Positions 53,334-60,694 are shown, counted from the stretch's first letter. The stretch: 64,000 nucleotides of DNA from Aphanothece hegewaldii CCALA 016 (GCF_003007785.1 NZ_PXOH01000007.1:148786-212785); one strand, 5' to 3'. Notes: a model not told the origin generated them from the sequence alone. Numbers and translations are program-made.

Positions 53334-53885
53334 ATGCCTAAAATTAGAAGATTCTCTAGATACAACTTTGCTTTAAAGTTAACTACACCATCAACGGGCA
53401 GTAATTTAGAAAAATATAAAAAGTGGAAGTCTGGAGAAGTTGAAATTACTTACACAAAAGCCGATTCAAGCAACCCAGGCAGTTTTGATCTTGTTTATGT
53501 TTATCCATTCGCTCTAGATGGCGTTACTGCAAAATTCACGACGACTGTTTCAAACCGGGCGATGACCGCTATTAATGATGTTTTAGGAGGTGCATCGACT
53601 CTTAACCATAAAACTCTTGCTGCAGATGAGGTAGCGACTGGGGCGATCTGGGACCCATATAAAGCAAATGTGCGGAAGAAAGGAACTGGAGAAGGAACCG
53701 AACAGACTTCAAAAATTACCGGAAAAAAATATAAACAGAAATCTGGAGTAGCAGCGTATACCTATCCTTTTGGGAGGGCTTCAGCTACAGATGATTTGCT
53801 TACCCGAATGAAAGCGATTAAAAATGCGGCTAAAGCTAAATCTTGTATAGTTTCTTTTCTTCCTGAAAGATTCTACGATGCTTAA
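53334..53885 (+). CDS. Basic beta-rich protein, candidate structural protein
   Basis: A 183-residue protein with a basic start (MPKIRRFSRYNFALKL), then strand-rich segments (SGEVEITYTKADSSNP, FDLVYVYPFALDGVTAKFTT) and a Lys-rich middle. The size, charge and beta content are those of a small coat protein or nucleic-acid-binding protein. No sequence family is recognised. It follows a 120-base gap that contains the perfect palindrome AACCCTATAGGGTT (53234-53247) and a possible leader peptide. The next gene overlaps its stop by eight bases. Confidence 0.6.
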   Translation: MPKIRRFSRYNFALKLTTPSTGSNLEKYKKWKSGEVEITYTKADSSNPGSFDLVYVYPFALDGVTAKFTTTVSNRAMTAINDVLGGASTLNHKTLAADEVATGAIWDPYKANVRKKGTGEGTEQTSKITGKKYKQKSGVAAYTYPFGRASATDDLLTRMKAIKNAAKAKSCIVSFLPERFYDA

Positions 53886-54105
53886 TCCTTTTGAATTAGT
53901 AATTATTTTAGGAGAGGATTTAGAATCACAAGAGGATTTAGAGCAACTAATGTCAAATTACTACAAAGCTAATCAAGCCACTAATCTATTAATTCAAGGA
54001 AAAATTTCTTTAAATGATTTTGAAGAAATTATTGACGATAGCGGGATTGATGTTGAAGAATATTCACAGCAAGTAGAAGAAAATGTCATTACCCTTGCCT
54101 ATTAA
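53878..54105 (+). CDS. Small acidic protein (75 aa)
   Basis: A 75-residue, strongly acidic helical protein (FELVIILGEDLESQEDLEQL..., EEIIDDSGIDVEEYSQQVEE). The start overlaps the end of the basic 183-residue protein by eight bases (ATGCTTAA), so the two are translationally coupled. An acidic small protein made with a basic one could be its chaperone or scaffold, by analogy only. No family recognised. Confidence 0.65.
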   Translation: MLNPFELVIILGEDLESQEDLEQLMSNYYKANQATNLLIQGKISLNDFEEIIDDSGIDVEEYSQQVEENVITLAY

Positions 54106-54463
54106 TTTAGACTCTCCTGATTGGGTGTTAAAGTCATCAAGTTCTTGGATAGCTCAGTTAACTGACCCTGAAACAAATACTTATACACCCATTCCTGAGC
54201 AAATTATTTCTGTACCTTTTTCCTCTCCTATTCTGGCTATTACTGCGGCGACAATTGATAATGTAAGCTTTGCTAAATTCGGCTACATTCGACAAATTAA
54301 ATCCCTCGGAATTAATCAAAACGCAGTTGTTGGAGCTAGGAAGATTTGGAGAGGAACGCAGTTAATCAGATTTTCCGAAGATTATTCAGGAAATTATCTT
54401 TTAACCTTCAAGCCTTTTTATCGATTGCATCACGTCTCAATCCTTATTTATGAATTTCAATAG
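54083..54463 (+). CDS. Element protein of unknown function (126 aa)
   Basis: A 126-residue beta-rich protein (MSLPLPINLDSPDWVLKSSS, then IISVPFSSPILAITAATIDN and LLTFKPFYRLHHVSILIYEF). It overlaps the preceding gene by 23 bases in another frame. No family recognised. The pattern of short strands and Pro turns could fit a small virion or baseplate-like protein, but there is no direct evidence. Confidence 0.65.
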   Translation: MSLPLPINLDSPDWVLKSSSSWIAQLTDPETNTYTPIPEQIISVPFSSPILAITAATIDNVSFAKFGYIRQIKSLGINQNAVVGARKIWRGTQLIRFSEDYSGNYLLTFKPFYRLHHVSILIYEFQ

Positions 54464-54470
54464 AGGAAAC

Positions 54471-54560
54471 ATGGAAGGAATTTACTTTTTACTTATTTTC
54501 TTGGCTTATTTATTTGATTTATCCCTTGATGCAATAATTAAATTTTTTAATCATGAGTAA
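54471..54560 (+). CDS. 29-residue membrane peptide
   Basis: A 30-codon frame, seven bases after the previous stop and with AGAGGAAAC before the ATG. The product (MEGIYFLLIFLAYLFDLSLD plus AIIKFFNHE) is a single hydrophobic helix with an amphipathic end. Its stop overlaps the next start. The first of three tiny membrane genes directly before the endolysin, so a holin component is a reasonable guess. Confidence 0.55.
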   Translation: MEGIYFLLIFLAYLFDLSLDAIIKFFNHE

Positions 54561-54681
54561 AGAAAAATTAGAACTCTTTTTCATGTTTGTAACTATAGTG
54601 TTTAGAACAGTTCGTCTCTCTAGTTGGTTAATTGTTTTAGAACAACGTATTAAACGACTTGAAAAAAATTATGAACAATAA
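54553..54681 (+). CDS. 42-residue membrane-associated peptide
   Basis: An ATG overlapping the end of the previous gene (ATGAGTAA) opens a 43-codon frame. The product has a hydrophobic segment (LELFFMFVTIVFRTVRLSSW) and a basic helix ending (LEQRIKRLEKNYEQ) that could form a short coiled coil. Likely membrane-bound with its basic tail in the cytoplasm. A holin or antiholin is possible from position only. Confidence 0.55.
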   Translation: MSKEKLELFFMFVTIVFRTVRLSSWLIVLEQRIKRLEKNYEQ

Positions 54682-54853
54682 TGAGCGTTTTTCTTTAGGA
54701 GTTATTTTATTAAGTTGTGTTATCGGGATGGGCATTATGTTTCTTCCTGAAAACAAAGCCGTTTTATACGCTTCGATTCCTAGCTCAATGATTACCAGCG
54801 CGTTTACCTATTTAGGAATTAAAAATGATCGCAACTCAAACGGCTCTAATTAA
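54671..54853 (+). CDS. Small membrane protein, holin candidate
   Basis: A 60-residue protein from the ATG at 54671. Two hydrophobic helices (FSLGVILLSCVIGMGIMFL and AVLYASIPSSMITSAFTYLG) are separated by a short charged turn (PENK), with a polar C-terminus (IKNDRNSNGSN). This is the usual shape of a two-helix holin, and the endolysin gene begins 29 bases before its stop. It overlaps the preceding gene by 11 bases. Assignment is by structure and position, not by family match. Confidence 0.6.
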   Translation: MNNNERFSLGVILLSCVIGMGIMFLPENKAVLYASIPSSMITSAFTYLGIKNDRNSNGSN

Positions 54854-55583
54854 TTTAGATAATTCGGCTTTAAAAGACCTTCAAATTCTGCTATCTCGAT
54901 TAGGTCTTTATCCTGAAAATGAAATAGATGGAATATATGGAGCAAAAACTAAACGGGCATGGGTCTCGTTTAAACAACATTATTATTTAAGCGACCCCGA
55001 TTTAATTGGACCCGCGTCTTATCAAAAGCTTAAGGATGAATCTAATAAATTTGAACTCTTAATCTCGCGTAAAGATTTTGATGAAATTTTCCGATATGCC
55101 AAAGATAGAGATCGAGATATTTATTTTCTCCCTATTAATCGCACTCTTAGAGAGTTTCAGATTAATTCCTCAAAAAGGATCGCGGCCTTTCTTGCTCAAG
55201 TTGGCCATGAATCAGCAAGTCTGAGATATTCAGAGGAAATAGCATCGGGTTTCGCCTATGAAGGTCGCAAAAACTTAGGAAATATTTATAAAGGCGACGG
55301 CGTTCGGTATAAAGGACGTGGACTAATTCAATTAACTGGAAGGGCTAATTACAGAACCGTTGGAAAAGCGTTAGGGCTTGACTTGGAAGATGAGCCAACG
55401 CTGGTTAAAATCCCCATCATTTCCGCTAGAGTCGCTGGCTACTTCTGGCAATCAAACGGTTTAAATGAATTAGCGGATCACAACGCTTTCCGACGAATCA
55501 CAAAAAAGATTAACGGTGGCTACAACGGAATTGACGATCGAGTTAGACGCTGGGAAAACGCTCGTAAGGTTTTGGGATGTTAA
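54825..55583 (+). CDS. Endolysin: peptidoglycan-binding domain plus GH19 lytic domain
   Basis: A 252-residue protein. Residues about 12-70 are a PG_binding_1 domain (LKDLQILLSRLGLYPENEID, KTKRAWVSFKQHY). Residues about 78-252 match GH19 chitinase/lysozyme: FLAQVGHESASLRYSEE with the likely catalytic Glu E129, YKGRGLIQLTGRANY (the conserved GRGxxQLTGRxNY motif) and KKINGGYNGIDDRV. GH19 endolysins cut the glycan of the cell wall in many phages. There is no signal peptide, so export would need the holin encoded just upstream. This is the clearest phage-type gene of the element. Confidence 0.9.
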   Translation: MIATQTALINLDNSALKDLQILLSRLGLYPENEIDGIYGAKTKRAWVSFKQHYYLSDPDLIGPASYQKLKDESNKFELLISRKDFDEIFRYAKDRDRDIYFLPINRTLREFQINSSKRIAAFLAQVGHESASLRYSEEIASGFAYEGRKNLGNIYKGDGVRYKGRGLIQLTGRANYRTVGKALGLDLEDEPTLVKIPIISARVAGYFWQSNGLNELADHNAFRRITKKINGGYNGIDDRVRRWENARKVLGC

Positions 55584-55771
55584 AACTTTTGTTGCTCGGA
55601 TTACTGTTAACGGGCTGTCATGGTTCTTTTTCCCATCTGCCCAGTAACAGGCCAACTGATCAGAATCAGTTCTCTCGCTCTAATGTTCAACGAATTTCAG
55701 AAAATTCTTTAGGGTCGGGTTTGTTCATCGTTGGGGCGATGAGTCTGTTTATTTTAAAGAGGAAATTTTAA
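55577..55771 (+). CDS. Small lipoprotein with C-terminal membrane helix (spanin-like)
   Basis: A 64-residue protein. The start MLKLLLLGLLLTGCHGS is a lipoprotein signal peptide with the lipobox LLTGC, giving a lipidated Cys at residue 14. A polar stretch of about 30 residues follows, and the end (GLFIVGAMSLFILKRKF) is a transmembrane helix with a basic tail. Being anchored at both ends, it resembles a unimolecular spanin (u-spanin), which disrupts the outer membrane at the end of lysis. It overlaps both neighbours by a few bases and directly follows the endolysin. Confidence 0.7.
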   Translation: MLKLLLLGLLLTGCHGSFSHLPSNRPTDQNQFSRSNVQRISENSLGSGLFIVGAMSLFILKRKF

Positions 55772-56514
55772 TGTTAGATCTATCGGTCGATCATGTTTCG
55801 ATTAATCCTGTCACTGATAATCAGGTATCTGTCGGTTATGAGCTTCATAATCTTGGCACTGAAAAGACTAACCGATTTAGAACGGCGGTTTATCTGTCTC
55901 AAGATCCTTTACTGAATTTTGGTGACAAGTTACTCAACAACCGAAGGGAAAGTTTAGCGGCGGGAGAATCAAAAGATATTGATTTACTACTAAACTTCAA
56001 CCCCAATCAAAGTAACTACCTTATTTTTAAGGCTGATTCGGCAAATAAATTTTCTGAGTTTAACGAGAAAAATAATTTTAAGGCTATCCCGATTACGGGC
56101 GTTGACCTGACGATTAAGGATGGAAAGGTTGAATTAATCCCTGATGGTCTGACGGTTTCTTATACGGTCAGCAATTCTGGCCCAAGACGAGCGGGCAGTT
56201 TTTCTAATTTAATTTCTCTTGATGGCCAGATTTTGAAGAAGGTTGAATTAAAAAGTGTAGGCTCTCAAAAAGAACGATCGTTCTCTCATTCGTTGAAACG
56301 AGAGAATCTAACGCCGGGGACACATCAAATCTCTATTCTTGCTGATGGCTACAATCAAATACGGGAATCGAACGAGAGTAATAATTCTTTTTTATTAGAT
56401 GCAACCATCTCCGATCCAACACAAAAGCCTGATTTGCTGATTACTGATATGTGGACAGTAGATATCGCTCCAGACGGGAGTTACAAGGTTACTAAAACTC
56501 AAAAACCACAGTAA
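55771..56514 (+). CDS. CARDB-domain (adhesin-like) protein
   Basis: A 247-residue protein with two CARDB Ig-like repeats (LDLSVDHVSINPVTDNQVSV... SDKFSEFNEKNN-like pattern, then VDLTIKDGKVELIPDGLTVS... IRESNESNNSF) and a third partial start (PDLLITDMWTVDIAPDG). Each repeat ends in the typical E-x-N-E-x-N-N. CARDB domains serve in cell adhesion and surface recognition. There is no signal peptide; the start shares its first base with the last of the lipoprotein gene. In a viral element it might be a receptor-binding protein. It is the last plus-strand gene before the iteron-like region. Confidence 0.75.
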   Translation: MLDLSVDHVSINPVTDNQVSVGYELHNLGTEKTNRFRTAVYLSQDPLLNFGDKLLNNRRESLAAGESKDIDLLLNFNPNQSNYLIFKADSANKFSEFNEKNNFKAIPITGVDLTIKDGKVELIPDGLTVSYTVSNSGPRRAGSFSNLISLDGQILKKVELKSVGSQKERSFSHSLKRENLTPGTHQISILADGYNQIRESNESNNSFLLDATISDPTQKPDLLITDMWTVDIAPDGSYKVTKTQKPQ

Positions 56515-56660
56515 TCAGTTCATTGGAACTATACTACAAGTCGCAAAATCTAGAGAATATATACTACATAAAACAATTTTTTGACGTAGTTTACAATTAC
56601 TCTTGAATACCCCCATTTTCCGTAGAGTGATGTAACAAATTATGTAAAGGAATGTAAAAA

Positions 56661-56760
56661 CTGTCGATCTGTCGATCAACTGTCGATCAAACTGTCGACG
56701 GGTCAAACCCCTATTAAATAAGGACTTGACCCGCTTCTGTAAAACTGTCGATCTGTCGAT
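56661..56760. repeat. Iteron-like CTGTCGAT repeats around a hairpin
   Basis: CTGTCGAT occurs at 56661, 56669, 56680, 56745 and 56753, with CTGTCGAC at 56692 and a degenerate copy at 56782. Between the two groups lies an imperfect hairpin GGGTCAA ... TTGACCC (about 56700-56732). The cluster is between the convergent CARDB and primase genes. Clustered direct repeats beside a primase/helicase gene suggest a replication origin or primase-binding site. Confidence 0.6.
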
Positions 56761-56793
56761 CAACAGAGAGGAAAAAATCAACTGTAGACCGTG

Positions 56794-58566
56794 TTACAAC
56801 CGAGCATTAAAAGTTAGTCTGTTACCCGTACCGTGGCACTTTCCTTTACCTAGTTTTTCTAGGCGTTTGAACCATTCGCGGATCTGTGACGGATCATCTT
56901 TTCTAAAAGCTAAGATAAATCTTTGAACATCGCGGGCGGTTAATGGTCCGACTTGCTTAGAACGATTTACAATCAGCGCCAGCTTAGGTGACAACTCGTT
57001 TTGATTGGCCATCGAGATAGCATAAAAAGCTTTACTTTGATTCGTGAAGAATTTATCGAGGGCGATCGCTTTTTCCATCGTCTCGATTTTAATAAGAGCT
57101 TTGTCGACTCGATCCGTCTCTAACATTTCGATGGCCTGCAAAGTAAGAGCCAATCGAGCAACTTTACCGCCGACTTTACCGTAAAGAGCAGCAAGCCCTA
57201 ATTGATTAGTCGTCATTCGTTTGCTCTCAACATCAAAGTAAAGATAATCATCAAATAATTTACCAGCAGCCTCGTCGAGAGTATATAAAGTTTTGGGGGC
57301 TTTTAAAATTCTTTGGTAAATATTGATCAAGAAATCTTTCATCTCGATCATCGGTTGATTTCTTGATGGGAGCTTACGTTGTAATGGTTGATTACAGATG
57401 ATAAATCTTGCCCACTGGCCTGATGGGTCTTCGCAACCAGACATAAGTTCTAACAATAGTTCTGGCTGAATTGCTCCTAGAATAGATAGCGAAGTTTGTG
57501 GAACATTGGTTCTTATGCCGTCTTTTCTCAGTTCGGAAACCCCATAACCGTTGTAATAACTAAGCAGGTCAGCACGATCACTTTTACCGCTTGCTGTGCG
57601 ATCAAAAGCAAAAAGTTTACTCGCCTCATCGTACAATCCTAAAATTCCTTGTTCGGGATACGTGTTGAATTGGAGGTTTAAACCGATGATGGTCGGGTCA
57701 GTTGAAAATAATATTTTTTCCCGATCCGGTGGTGGTACAACTTCTCGCATTGCCGCGATTTGCTCTTCTTTGGGTAACCCTTTTATGTCGTCTAATTCAA
57801 ATTTGTGATCTTGTTTTTGCTGGTCATAGGCTTTTTTCCATTCCGATTGTATAGATGAAAACGGCTCTTGAATCAGTGCGTCTACAATTGGGCTTTTGCC
57901 TTGTCCTGTTGGTGAAACGAGCAGCGAGAACAACAACGGAGGTTGTAACCAATTTTTTGAATAGTCGACTAATATTTTTGTCCCGACTTTGTGGCAAGCC
58001 GAGCAAGCAGTCAGGAAAGTTAAGAGCGCGATCGACTGACGAGTTTGTGTATTTTTGCAATATGAGTTTAACGGTAAAGCTATCCAATCGGGTAAGAAGT
58101 CTTTGATTTCAACATCACCGGCTGTAATTGTTAGAAGTTCGTTTAACTCGTTATTGATCTCGTTGGTAAAGTCTTCATCCTCGCGTTGTTCTTTTCTGAG
58201 GCTATAGTATTTTTCTAAAGCTTGTTCATTCCAGCGCAGTTCGGGTGCAAGATATTGTAGAACGGGTTTTAAATCAGTAGGCGAAAAATCTCGATCAATT
58301 ATCTTATCGACGACTTCTGTAACTTGTTGAGAAGCAGTTAAGTAATCAGTATTAATTTTCTCGGCTACTATTTTTTGTTTTGGTGGCTTAGGCGATTCGT
58401 ATCCGTATTCTTGTTCTATCCATGCTATTTGGTCGACAATATTTGACATATCGGGGTGTCTTTGGTTTGTCTTAACAAACTCAATTAATTTTTGGTAGTA
58501 TGAATACACATCTGGCTCATGCACTAGACGATATGTAATTTGAGTGAACAATTTGTCATCTAACAT
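56794..58566 (-). CDS. DUF3987-type primase/helicase-like protein
   Basis: A 590-residue protein. Residues about 155-420 form a P-loop ATPase of the DUF3987 kind: Walker A SPTGQGKS (218-225), Walker B-like GLYDEASK, the conserved segment SILGAIQPELLLELMSG, and SGQWARFIICNQP, a helicase-like arginine finger region. The last 120 residues (about 470-590) include a winged-helix-like end (KQVGPLTARDVQRFILAFRK). Such proteins start or unwind replication of phage satellites and prophages. A strong AGGAGGTAAATCCC ribosome binding site precedes the ATG. No separate Toprim or AEP primase domain is visible. Confidence 0.8.
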   Translation of the reverse strand: MLDDKLFTQITYRLVHEPDVYSYYQKLIEFVKTNQRHPDMSNIVDQIAWIEQEYGYESPKPPKQKIVAEKINTDYLTASQQVTEVVDKIIDRDFSPTDLKPVLQYLAPELRWNEQALEKYYSLRKEQREDEDFTNEINNELNELLTITAGDVEIKDFLPDWIALPLNSYCKNTQTRQSIALLTFLTACSACHKVGTKILVDYSKNWLQPPLLFSLLVSPTGQGKSPIVDALIQEPFSSIQSEWKKAYDQQKQDHKFELDDIKGLPKEEQIAAMREVVPPPDREKILFSTDPTIIGLNLQFNTYPEQGILGLYDEASKLFAFDRTASGKSDRADLLSYYNGYGVSELRKDGIRTNVPQTSLSILGAIQPELLLELMSGCEDPSGQWARFIICNQPLQRKLPSRNQPMIEMKDFLINIYQRILKAPKTLYTLDEAAGKLFDDYLYFDVESKRMTTNQLGLAALYGKVGGKVARLALTLQAIEMLETDRVDKALIKIETMEKAIALDKFFTNQSKAFYAISMANQNELSPKLALIVNRSKQVGPLTARDVQRFILAFRKDDPSQIREWFKRLEKLGKGKCHGTGNRLTFNARL

Positions 58567-58646
58567 TGGGATTTACCTCCTATAAAGTTTATTTGAATAG
58601 ACGACAACCGCGCAAAATCAAACAAGCGCGGTTCTTTTATGAGTGT

Positions 58647-58967
58647 CTATATATGTGTTATTTCTTCTTCTATACACACTCTCGTATACTCTTCCAAGTA
58701 TTCGGACAAATGTTTAAGATGAATGTCACAGAAATACAAGTTATAATTTATCGCGCTAGGCTCTTTATATTGTTCCCCTAATTCGCCGATAATCATAATC
58801 ATGATGTGAACTATTGCTCCAATCCCTAACGGTTTAGGAATACTGATTTTAGGCACTGGAGTTTTTAAATCTTCAATTAAGGCAATACCTTCAAAGGTCA
58901 TCCCACAGTAATAAGCGTCAATTCGGATCTTATTATCAGGGACTGGCTGCATTTCATATTCGATCAT
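58647..58967 (-). CDS. Element protein of unknown function (106 aa)
   Basis: A 106-residue protein with alpha/beta composition. A hydrophobic centre (LGIGAIVHIMIMIIGELGEQ) is flanked by charged ends, and the C-terminus is acidic (HLSEYLEEYTRVCIEEEITH). It starts two bases after the stop of the 67-residue gene and precedes the primase gene on the same strand. No family recognised; probably an early replication or regulatory accessory. Confidence 0.65.
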   Translation of the reverse strand: MIEYEMQPVPDNKIRIDAYYCGMTFEGIALIEDLKTPVPKISIPKPLGIGAIVHIMIMIIGELGEQYKEPSAINYNLYFCDIHLKHLSEYLEEYTRVCIEEEITHI

Positions 58968-58969
58968 GG

Positions 58970-59173
58970 TTATTTATCCTTTTCTAAAGTTTCTAGTAAA
59001 GCGTCTGCCAAATCTACTGCTAAAGCAGCGATTCTTCTACAATGACTTTTTCTATCCCAGTTAGAGTCTAGACAAGAGCCGTCATTGAATTTTGATACAA
59101 TACCTTGCATGGTGTGTAAGGCGAATAACTCTCGTTTAGTTAAATTGGTATTTTCAGGCGGGGTTTTTTGCAT
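58970..59173 (-). CDS. Phage-type small conserved protein (67 aa)
   Basis: A 67-residue protein. The segment NLTKRELFALHTMQGIVSKF followed by RRIAALAVDLADALLETLEK follows a pattern (LTKREYFA...QGL...A...ADALL..L) that recurs in small hypothetical proteins of many phages and prophages. Its function is unknown. The GAGGTG ribosome binding site is good. It is the first gene of the minus-strand operon whose promoter should lie in the 59174-59456 region. Confidence 0.7.
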   Translation of the reverse strand: MQKTPPENTNLTKRELFALHTMQGIVSKFNDGSCLDSNWDRKSHCRRIAALAVDLADALLETLEKDK

Positions 59174-59263
59174 TCAGCACCTCTAGTTTGAATAAAGGGC
59201 AGGACCATAATCAGTCCTGCTTTTTTCGTCAATTTATGAGAATCCAGAGTGATTTAACAGAGT

Positions 59264-59413
59264 AGTGAGTATTTTTAATGAACTGGGTTACTCACTCATC
59301 AGCACTAACAAGCATTTTTGTTTATGTTCAACCTCCTGTATGAAATGGTTAAGCATAGTCATAGGATTTAGTGAGTAAGTAGCCGGGGAAACGCTACCTT
59401 ATGGCTACTCACT
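59264..59413. promoter_or_regulatory. AGTGAGT heptad operators in the divergent control region
   Basis: Between the minus-strand operon (from 59173) and the Cro/CI-like gene (59457) the heptad AGTGAGT or its complement occurs at 59264, 59290, 59370 and 59407. The last two are the outer arms of an inverted repeat (AGTGAGTA-AGTAGCC ... GGCTA-CTCACT). The layout fits a lysis/lysogeny or copy-control switch bound by an element-encoded protein. Confidence 0.6.
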
Positions 59414-59428
59414 TCATCTAACCTAAAA

Positions 59429-59448
59429 ACCTTAAGGATACTTAAGGT
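59429..59448. promoter_or_regulatory. 20-bp palindrome before the Cro/CI-like gene
   Basis: ACCTTAAGGATACTTAAGGT consists of perfect inverted arms ACCTTAAG / CTTAAGGT around GATA. It ends eight bases before the ATG at 59457, with AAGG serving also as ribosome binding site. A probable autoregulatory operator, distinct from the AGTGAGT heptads. Confidence 0.6.
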
Positions 59449-59456
59449 ATACTATC

Positions 59457-59771
59457 ATGAAAGAATATAATCAAAAAAAAGTCAAGGGGTCTGAAAAACA
59501 ATCTGTGTTAAGCTGCCTGCTGAAAGAATGGGAACTGAATTACAAGGAATTTGCTGACCTTCTGGGAATCAGTTACGGCACGCTGTGGGGTTATCGCAAA
59601 GGAACAATAGAGTTTAAACTTAACTGGGAGCAGTGTCAAAAACTTGAAAAGTTACTCAAACAAGTTGGCTTATCATTTTCTGACTTAGAGCCTGACTGGA
59701 TTAGAGACAATATAGAACGTGAGTCAAACGATACTCACTCAGTGAGTAATATAAGTGTTAACATTAAGTGA
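59457..59771 (+). CDS. Cro/CI-like helix-turn-helix regulator
   Basis: A 104-residue protein. Residues about 20-70 form a helix-turn-helix of the XRE/Cro class (LLKEWELNYKEFADLLGISY-GTLWGYRKGT, with a LEKLLKQVGLSF helix after it). The C-terminal tail is short and polar, so it probably binds DNA as a dimer without a sensory domain. The DNA of its last codons contains the perfect palindrome TACTCACT-C-AGTGAGTA (59732-59748). It is transcribed away from the minus-strand replication operon and is probably the element's switch. Confidence 0.75.
   Translation: MKEYNQKKVKGSEKQSVLSCLLKEWELNYKEFADLLGISYGTLWGYRKGTIEFKLNWEQCQKLEKLLKQVGLSFSDLEPDWIRDNIERESNDTHSVSNISVNIK
59732..59748. promoter_or_regulatory. 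Perfect heptad palindrome before the RHH gene
   Basis: TACTCACT-C-AGTGAGTA, 50 bases upstream of the next start codon, followed by further AGTGAGT units at 59767 and GTGAGT at 59792 that overlaps the ribosome binding site. Binding here would repress the gene at 59798. Confidence 0.65.
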
Positions 59772-59797
59772 GTAATTGAGTGAGCTAAAAGGTGAGT

Positions 59798-60601
59798 ATG
59801 ACAACACTTAAAACAAGAGTACAAACTTTTCTTGACGATAGTACACACGAATTATTAAAAGCTTTTGCTACTGAGCAAAAATTATCTTTATCATCTGCCG
59901 TTGAAATCATTGTAAAAAAACATTTTTTTGGTGACTCCTCAAGTGACTCATCAAGTGAGCAACCAAATTACTCACTAAAAGATTTGATAAAAAGAATCCA
60001 AGCATTAGAGGCGTTTTGCTATGGTGAGTCAGTGAGTGAGTCAGTGAGTGAACAACCTACTCAGGATGATATCGATTTATTGGATGAGTCAATTGTTTCT
60101 GAAGATTCATCAAGTGAGTTATCAAGTGAGTTATCAAGTGAGCAACCTACTCAGGATGATATTGATTCATTGGATGAGTCAATTATTTCTGACGACTTAT
60201 CAAGTGAATTATCAAGTGAGTTATCAAGTGAGCAACCTACTCAGGATGATATTGATTTATTAGATGAGCAGAATGATATTGATTTATTGGATGAGTCAAT
60301 TATTTCTGACGACTCATTAAGTGAGTTACCAAGGGAGTTACCAAGTGAGCAACCTTATTTAGATCCTAACGCTTATATTATTTGTCGGTTAGAAAATAAA
60401 AAGGTTGTTGAAATCTGGGGTAACTCTCAGGCTTGGGTCAAGGTTAAGCTTGCTTTCCATCCTCAAGTAACGGCGGTTAGAAAATATAACACTGAGGCAA
60501 ACGCTAAAACCCAATTGGGGAAACTTCGGAAAAAATTTCCTAAATACGATCTCAGATGGAACACAATCGGCACGGTCAAGAAGATTCTCGATCAACAATA
60601 A
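59798..60601 (+). CDS. Ribbon-helix-helix protein with Ser/Asp/Glu tandem repeat
   Basis: A 267-residue protein. Residues 1-44 look like a ribbon-helix-helix DNA-binding domain (TLKTRVQTFLDDSTHELLKA, LSLSSAVEIIVKKHF). Residues about 45-185 are acidic Ser-rich repeats: 30-residue units (SSELSSEQPTQDDIDLLDES) encoded by exact 90-bp steps at 60053, 60143 and 60233, the last with a nine-codon internal duplication. The last 85 residues are a basic alpha/beta domain (AYIICRLENKKVVEIWGNSQ, KFPKYDLRWNTIGTVKKIL) of unknown type. I chose ATG 59798 over GTG 59792. The heptad AGTGAGT found in the control region recurs in the repeat DNA. Confidence 0.7.
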   Translation: MTTLKTRVQTFLDDSTHELLKAFATEQKLSLSSAVEIIVKKHFFGDSSSDSSSEQPNYSLKDLIKRIQALEAFCYGESVSESVSEQPTQDDIDLLDESIVSEDSSSELSSELSSEQPTQDDIDSLDESIISDDLSSELSSELSSEQPTQDDIDLLDEQNDIDLLDESIISDDSLSELPRELPSEQPYLDPNAYIICRLENKKVVEIWGNSQAWVKVKLAFHPQVTAVRKYNTEANAKTQLGKLRKKFPKYDLRWNTIGTVKKILDQQ

Positions 60602-60694
60602 ATAAATATAAAAGAACTACTCAAAAAAAACTAGATATAGCGTGGCACTAGGGACAAAGCCGCCCTAGTAACACACTAAATATAGGGATACCAT

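Noticed and set aside
56515..56781. 88-codon minus-strand frame between the CARDB and primase genes
   Set aside because: It is largely a translation of the CTGTCGAT iterons (repeated DRSTV) and lacks a ribosome binding site; the noncoding reading is simpler.
60000..60360. Possibility that the AGTGAGT-rich stretch is a CRISPR or noncoding satellite
   Set aside because: The frame stays open over 267 codons with exact multiples of three in every duplication, so it is coding; the heptad enrichment is reported separately.
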